Below, one piece after another: positions 31,731 to 35,902 of a DNA stretch of 35,902 nucleotides. Each line of letters begins with the position of its first letter. Position 1 is the first letter of the stretch. The translations under genes and the position numbers were made by a program. Source of the stretch: Pelistega sp. (lineage in GTDB: Bacteria > Pseudomonadota > Gammaproteobacteria > Burkholderiales > Burkholderiaceae_B); assembly GCA_030538255.1 (NCBI GenBank), contig JAUNUI010000028.1, positions 1 through 35,902 on the forward strand, in the 5' to 3' direction. The notes beneath the pieces are model-generated. The model was not told the origin of the DNA. It searched no databases and was given only the letters and a program-made list of their open reading frames with translations.

Positions 31731-33380
31731 ATGTTTCGCTTTTTTAGACGCAAAAAATCTGAGCCTGCAGTCACTCCAGAAAGCCAAGCACCTGAACAGG
31801 CAGAGCGTGTTGCAGCCGAAGTCACGGATGCGCAAAGCACGGCGGCAGCTACTCTGCCAGAGTCAGCTAGTGTGCAAACCACGGTAGAGTTAGGAGAGCA
31901 AGGTGTTGAGGCGCCCGCTCTAGTTGCTGAGGCAAGCGAGGATGAAGGCTTAGTGGATATGGGCAATCCGAATGCGGCCCAGCAGACAGGGGATGTCTGG
32001 ATGGCAGCCCAAGAAAAACTAGAGCCTGTGCCTGACAATGCGGCTGAGCTGCAACAGCAGGAGGATGATCTACCCGCCTCTGATGCGGATGGCAAAATCC
32101 GCCTTCGCTTTAGTTTAGGTGAGGGTGGTTTTAGTGGTGTGAGTGATATCACCGATGAAGAGCTAGAAGCGGCAGCCCTGGCTGAAATTCCAGAAGATAG
32201 TCCCGAGCGCTATCGTCGTGAGCCAGAAGAGGCTTGGGATGATGAGGACGAGGAAGAGTTTGAGGAGCGAGTTGAGGCAAATGCTGTTAAGGCTGTAGAT
32301 GTTCAGCGTGATACGGCGGTAGCAGCCGTGGCTCCTGTGGCGACTGAGCCAAGCCTAGCGGCCGATACAGCGCCTGTGACAGCGACTGAGCCATCAACCG
32401 ATGCAGTAACTCAGGCAACAAGCCCGGCGACGATGGATGCCACCTTAAGTGCAACGCCTGATGCGGAAAAAGTTTCTTGGCTAGGGCGCTTAAAACGTGG
32501 TCTATCACGTACTGGCTCAAGTATTAGTGCCATTTTTGTTGGCGTGAAGGTTGATGAGGATCTCTTCGAAGAGCTAGAAACCGCCTTGATTATGGCAGAT
32601 TCCGGTGTGGAGGCAACTCAGTCATTATTGACTAAGCTACGGGCAAAAGTGAAAAAAGATCGCATTGAAAATGCGGCCGAAGTTAAAAAAGCACTCCATG
32701 TGTTATTAACAGAGCACTTACAACCCTTAGAGAAAACTTTTATGTTGGCGCAGGATGCAACCAATGTAGTGATGATTGCAGGGGTCAACGGTGCCGGTAA
32801 AACCACCTCAATTGGTAAGCTGGCCCATCATTTTCAGGCCAATGGCGCCAGTGTGCTCTTAGCAGCAGGCGATACCTTTAGGGCCGCAGCGCGTGAGCAA
32901 TTGATTGAGTGGGGTTCGCGCAATAATGTGCAAGTGATTGCCCAGGAAGGTGGTGATCCCGCGGCAGTGGCTTTCGACGCGGTGAATGCGGGTCGTGCGC
33001 GCCGCAATAATGTGGTGATGGTGGATACGGCTGGTCGCTTGCCGACGCAATTACACCTTATGGAAGAATTGAAAAAAATCCGACGAGTGATTAATAAGGC
33101 CGATGCTTCTGCACCACACGAAGTCTTGTTGGTCGTGGATGGCAATACCGGCCAGAATGCGATCGCACAAATTAGAGCCTTTGATGCGGTGTTGAATTTA
33201 ACGGGCTTAGTGGTGACCAAACTTGATGGTACGGCTAAGGGTGGGATACTGGCTGCAGTAGCTGCTGGCAGTCAAGGTGTACGCCCGATTCCTGTGTATT
33301 GGATTGGTGTAGGTGAGGGCTTACATGATTTACAACCATTTCGTGCGAGTGAGTTTGCCAGTGCGTTACTAGGTGATTAA
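31731..33380 (+). CDS. ftsY: Signal recognition particle receptor FtsY
   Basis: GTPase that docks SRP-ribosome complexes at the membrane. Of 549 residues, the first ~240 form an acidic, low-complexity A domain rich in Ala, Glu and Thr, with a loosely repeated PV(T)ATEPS. The NG domain follows: helical N region (LFEELETALIMADSGVEATQ), G1 GVNGAGKTTSIGKL, DTFRAAAREQL, G3 DTAGRLPTQLHLM, G4 TKLDGTAKGG and the final GVGEGLHDLQPF. The long A domain is common in proteobacteria. ATG 31731 has a weak ribosome binding site. The 3' end is echoed just downstream. Confidence 0.97.
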   Translation: MFRFFRRKKSEPAVTPESQAPEQAERVAAEVTDAQSTAAATLPESASVQTTVELGEQGVEAPALVAEASEDEGLVDMGNPNAAQQTGDVWMAAQEKLEPVPDNAAELQQQEDDLPASDADGKIRLRFSLGEGGFSGVSDITDEELEAAALAEIPEDSPERYRREPEEAWDDEDEEEFEERVEANAVKAVDVQRDTAVAAVAPVATEPSLAADTAPVTATEPSTDAVTQATSPATMDATLSATPDAEKVSWLGRLKRGLSRTGSSISAIFVGVKVDEDLFEELETALIMADSGVEATQSLLTKLRAKVKKDRIENAAEVKKALHVLLTEHLQPLEKTFMLAQDATNVVMIAGVNGAGKTTSIGKLAHHFQANGASVLLAAGDTFRAAAREQLIEWGSRNNVQVIAQEGGDPAAVAFDAVNAGRARRNNVVMVDTAGRLPTQLHLMEELKKIRRVINKADASAPHEVLLVVDGNTGQNAIAQIRAFDAVLNLTGLVVTKLDGTAKGGILAAVAAGSQGVRPIPVYWIGVGEGLHDLQPFRASEFASALLGD

Positions 33381-33402
33381 CAGCACATTACTAGGCGATT
33401 AA
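33360..33402 (+). repeat. Echo of the ftsY 3' end, stop included
   Basis: 33360-33380 (S A L L G D stop) is repeated at 33382-33402 (S T L L G D stop). Of 21 bases 17 agree and all four differences are transitions; two are synonymous. The period is 22, so the copy is out of frame with the gene. Confidence 0.8.
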
Positions 33403-33408
33403 TTGACC

Positions 33409-33492
33409 CACGTAAATGTGTAAACTTTAGCGGGTGAACCTTAATGAGAAAGCCTTAATGCGTAAACTTTAATGCGTAAGCCTTTGACGACT
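33409..33492. repeat. Degenerate 14-bp tandem array downstream of ftsY
   Basis: Units start at 33409, 33423, 33437, 33451, 33465 and 33479. The consensus is a(a/g)c(c/t)ttaatgcgta; the middle three units are the best conserved and the ends decay. There are no spacers of CRISPR kind and no protein-coding sense. Confidence 0.7.
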
Positions 33493-33544
33493 TGTCTACC
33501 CTAAAGAACGGGTTTTACGGTGAGTTCCGCTAATACACATGAGG

Positions 33545-33584
33545 AAAAAAGCGCACCTTGATCTTCAATCAAGTGCGCTTTTTT
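33545..33584. terminator. Bidirectional Rho-independent terminator of ftsY and the CYTH-CHAD gene
   Basis: aaaaaagcgca (33545-33555) pairs with tgcgctttttt (33574-33584). The stem continues inward as cttgat/atcaag after one bulged base and closes on a 5-base loop. A6 on one side and T6 on the other serve both convergent genes. Confidence 0.9.
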
Positions 33585-33728
33585 GTGGCTTGAAAAAACT
33601 TATCTACAGCAACTTGTCTAATAACATGAACTTGATAAGTCTGCCGTCAAGTCCCTGGGTTTGCACACCTATGTTCTTAAGCTAAGTGCTTCATGTTTAG
33701 GCGGTAAACTTAAGCCTCGTGCTGGAGT

Positions 33729-35732
33729 CTATGCAAAGCGGATACGCTTGGGCATTAGCGATAGGGCATGGTCACAGAAAACTTTGTGTGCTTCTAATTT
33801 AGCGGATAACCATCCAACGGCAAACCATGCTTCAGGATGCTCGTGTGTAATGCCTGCAAAATAGGTCAAGGCGGTTGAGTAGTCATTGAGTTGACCAAAG
33901 ACTTCCTGGGCTTGTGCTAGACGCTTCACATAGGCTGTGATATTGGCATGTGCTTCAAGTGCTTCATAGACATTCAGACCATAACGAATGCGCTTAATTT
34001 TCTTGCGTAAATCGTGATAGGCCTCAATATCGCTTTTATCGTTGGTTTTCCAGTGTTCAACGATACCTTTATTCCATTTATTTAAGCGTGTTTCGAGAAG
34101 TTTGCGTAGGGCCGGACGATTCTGGTTACTTGGAATAAGCGGAATAATTTCCCAGTCTTGTAAGGCATCGGCAAATTGATCGCTAGCATCATCTTCAAGC
34201 GATTGGCTACGTGAGGCGCTATCACTTGACGCCGGTGTTGGTAAACTACGTGTTGATGCGAATACGGAAGCCGCAGGGTTTTGTTGGCTCTGCGCTGATA
34301 ACTGAGTATTGACTTGCGAAGCGGCCTCATTCAACGCATTAGAATCCACTGCACTTGAAGCGCTTAAGGACTTGTTGTGCTGCTCTTTGGTATCGACTAT
34401 ACCTGCTTTATCAGTGGTCGTTATTGATGCGCCTGCAATGTTTTCGTCGACTTGTGTGTCTTGTGAAGCTTGAACTATCACTTGCTGACTTGCCTTGGCC
34501 AAATCAGTGTTTGCTGCTGTTAAGGCAGGCAGCTCTTGGTCTGACTTGAGGTCCTTGGCGTCATCCTGTGCGGTTTCATCTTTGGCCGGGTTAAGGGGCT
34601 CGGTGGCTTTTTGCGGGTCACTACGTGGCGTGGTGACGACCCATTCAAGTAGGCGAATTAACCAGCTTTGGAAATTAGGATCTCGTGCAATTTCAGTGGC
34701 GGTCTCCCCTTGATAGTGCTCAACGTCAAAATGTGGCATACCCGCGGCTTCAAGAGGAGGCACAATGGTAGCTAGCATTACATCGGTATCACGAGTCGCG
34801 CCAAAGCGGCCCAAATGCACTTTAATCTCGGCTTGTACATCGGCCGGTGGCAAATGGGCTAATTTATTAAATAAGCGCCAATTAGAGATAAGGCGACGCA
34901 TGCCAATCCGTAATTGATGGACGTGTTCAGGTCGAGCAACTGTCATCACACCAGCAGTATCTACTTCTGCCAAGTAAGCGGCATTTAAAGCGATTTGTTC
35001 AAAGCATTCTTCAGTGACTAAGCATAAAGCTTGCGTGGCACTTGATTGCTTGGGTAAGAAGTAAGGTTTGGCTTTACGTTCAGCCCAAAAACGCTGAGTT
35101 TCTTGGTGTTCAATTTTGGCTTGGGCATTCTTATGTGAATGGGAAATTTTTGCGTACATATTGGCTAAAGCATCACCTCGGTGTGATTTAGTCCGTACGT
35201 CAAGAATTAAACGATATTGCTGGAGCCAACGCTGACTTAATTCAAATAATGCGGCAACATCACCTGACTTTAATTCAAACTCAACTTCAGAGATAGGTAA
35301 TTCGAAGTTGCCTGCGCGGACACAGCCAATATCATAAGCAATCTCAACCGTGCCTTTACGGGTGCGTTGTTTGCGCAAGAGGCGAGTGACATCGGTCTCG
35401 TAGCGCAGTTCGAGTGGTTTGCTTAGCGATGCTAAAAAAGGTTCAGCCGCTGTGCCAGCATACAGACTGAGGTCGAGCACCGGGCTCGGACGGCTATGGT
35501 TCAGCTCAATGCGTGTGAGGCTATTGCCACCGGCCATCTTCAAGGTCTGTACCCAATCATTGCCTTCAAGCCGTAGTCGTAGGGCTACTTCTGCCTTGGC
35601 TAATTGCCGGTCGGCAGTATCAAAATAGAGCGCGCGTAAGCTTATAGACTCCGCTTTGCTCTTATGCATATGGGCCGCAACAGCTTGTTGTGCATGAAGG
35701 GGGACATTTAATTTCAATTCTTGTTCTGACAT
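33729..35732 (-). CDS. CYTH-CHAD domain protein with a large internal insertion
   Basis: Predicted triphosphatase or polyphosphate-binding protein of the YgiF type, 667 residues versus about 430-510 usually. The CYTH domain (~residues 1-195) opens with EQELKL (ExExK), and has LRALYFDTADRQL, ALRLRLEG, and ISEVEFELKSG lining the tunnel. The CHAD domain starts at ~residue 230, with HQLRIGMRRLISNWRLF, and resumes at ~530 with YHDLRKKIKRIRYGLNVYEA. Between them a Ser/Gln/Ala/Thr-rich low-complexity block (~residues 370-525) splits the CHAD fold. The core Arg, Lys and His residues of both halves persist. CHAD domains bind polyphosphate. The start is ATG 35732; the ribosome binding site is weak. Confidence 0.88.
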   Translation of the reverse strand: MSEQELKLNVPLHAQQAVAAHMHKSKAESISLRALYFDTADRQLAKAEVALRLRLEGNDWVQTLKMAGGNSLTRIELNHSRPSPVLDLSLYAGTAAEPFLASLSKPLELRYETDVTRLLRKQRTRKGTVEIAYDIGCVRAGNFELPISEVEFELKSGDVAALFELSQRWLQQYRLILDVRTKSHRGDALANMYAKISHSHKNAQAKIEHQETQRFWAERKAKPYFLPKQSSATQALCLVTEECFEQIALNAAYLAEVDTAGVMTVARPEHVHQLRIGMRRLISNWRLFNKLAHLPPADVQAEIKVHLGRFGATRDTDVMLATIVPPLEAAGMPHFDVEHYQGETATEIARDPNFQSWLIRLLEWVVTTPRSDPQKATEPLNPAKDETAQDDAKDLKSDQELPALTAANTDLAKASQQVIVQASQDTQVDENIAGASITTTDKAGIVDTKEQHNKSLSASSAVDSNALNEAASQVNTQLSAQSQQNPAASVFASTRSLPTPASSDSASRSQSLEDDASDQFADALQDWEIIPLIPSNQNRPALRKLLETRLNKWNKGIVEHWKTNDKSDIEAYHDLRKKIKRIRYGLNVYEALEAHANITAYVKRLAQAQEVFGQLNDYSTALTYFAGITHEHPEAWFAVGWLSAKLEAHKVFCDHALSLMPKRIRFA

Positions 35733-35793
35733 ATCGCTAATAGGTAATATAAGATATGTTCATCTTAACATTTTTTTACGAAAATATTATTTC

Positions 35794-35811
35794 ATGTCAT
35801 ATATATGACAT
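35794..35811. promoter_or_regulatory. 18-bp perfect palindrome upstream of the CYTH-CHAD gene
   Basis: atgtcatatatatgacat is a perfect palindrome with TGTCA/TGACA half-sites. A further TGTCA at 35817-35821 forms a second dyad with the right arm. It lies about 62 bases before the start codon, so an operator is plausible. The regulator is unknown. Confidence 0.55.
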
Positions 35812-35848
35812 ATAGCTGTCATTGCTATAGCCTACTATTAATTAAGAT

Positions 35849-35902
35849 TTGACGTCCTCCCCTGCATGAATGCAGGAGATTCCTACGGTGGTTAGCGATG
35901 TT
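35849..35902 (-). mobile_element. Right end of an IS200/IS605-family element (partial)
   Basis: Read on the minus strand the last ~54 bases give ...CTAACCACCGTAGGAATC, then a stem formed by CTCCTGCAT and ATGCAGGGGAG, then GACGTCAA. Hairpins followed by GAGGATGTCAA-like sequence after CGTAGGAATC are familiar at the right ends of IS605-type elements carrying tnpB. The gene itself would lie beyond the window, reading leftward. In TnpB systems this end also forms the 3' part of the omega RNA, and bases just outside it serve as guide. The assignment rests on motif memory and was not aligned. Confidence 0.6.

Larger units (their letters stand above)
33381..33728. other. 348-base spacer between ftsY and the CYTH-CHAD gene
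   Basis: It holds the ftsY echo, the 14-bp array and a strong terminator. The last ~140 bases (33585-33728) contain only a 7-bp inverted repeat (acttatc near 33599, gataagt near 33635) and nothing else I can support. Confidence 0.6.

Noticed and set aside
31648-31887. Plus-strand open frame of 79 codons at the ftsY start
   Set aside because: It overlaps the ftsY promoter and its first 50 codons in another frame. No ribosome binding site or domain is visible.
32340-32423. A 42-bp repeat in the ftsY acidic domain
   Set aside because: GCGACTGAGCCA does recur 42 bases apart, but the rest of the unit does not match and the preceding APV block recurs at 39. It was not counted with the two clear 42-bp duplications.
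33409-33492. 14-bp array considered as a CRISPR remnant
   Set aside because: The units are adjacent without spacers, are too short and degenerate, and no cas gene is near.

Overview
The window looks like a chromosomal segment from a beta-proteobacterium of the order Burkholderiales, probably a moderately AT-rich relative of the Alcaligenaceae. The evidence is the block mutM / TPR protein / lolB / ispE / tRNA-Gln / prs / rplY / pth / ychF, the rsmD-coaD-ferredoxin set beside ftsY, and the protein sequences. I cannot name a genus. There is no sign of phage, plasmid or CRISPR. The only mobile-element trace is at the extreme right edge, where the last ~54 bases look like the right end of an IS200/IS605-type element.

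Layout. (1) 91-762 holds coq7 (ubiquinone synthesis). It is followed by a 700-base gene-free stretch containing a coq7 terminator and, on the minus strand, a complete transcription unit for a small RNA of about 160 nt with C/U-rich anti-Shine-Dalgarno motifs (1037-1197). (2) 1465-13610 is a surface-glycan cluster: a WecA-like initiating transferase, TviB-like UDP-HexNAc 6-dehydrogenase, TviC/WbpP-like 4-epimerase, a MurJ/Wzx-type flippase, four GT4 glycosyltransferases and a WbpS-like (AsnB-type) amidotransferase. A phosphomanno/phosphoglucomutase follows on the opposite strand (13643-15100). Together these suggest an undecaprenyl-linked oligosaccharide containing GalNAcA, perhaps amidated. 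No Wzy polymerase or Wzz is present in the window. (3) 15230-25996 is core metabolism and information processing: FAD-linked 2-hydroxyacid dehydrogenase, MutM, TPR protein, LolB, IspE, tRNA-Gln, Prs, ribosomal L25, Pth, a CPBP-type membrane protease and YchF. (4) 26053-29854 carries a TetR/CecR-like regulator, an AsmA-family protein and a stand-alone MOSC N-terminal domain. (5) 30095-35732 carries ferredoxin, CoaD and RsmD (minus), FtsY (plus) and a CYTH-CHAD protein (minus).

The most unusual signals are these. First, the small RNA, which has a textbook promoter and terminator and a CUCCUCC motif presented in a hairpin loop. Second, a repeated pattern in which the 3' end of a gene, often including its stop codon, reappears in diverged form just downstream (clearest for wecA, the glycosyltransferase ending at 12424, tetR and ftsY; weaker for others). 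Third, in-frame insertions built of short direct repeats inside conserved enzymes: two independent 42-bp tandem duplications (a glycosyltransferase and IspE), a 72-bp-spaced repeat in the mutase, and a ~155-residue low-complexity block splitting the CHAD domain. The second and third may share one cause, a high rate of short tandem duplication in this lineage.
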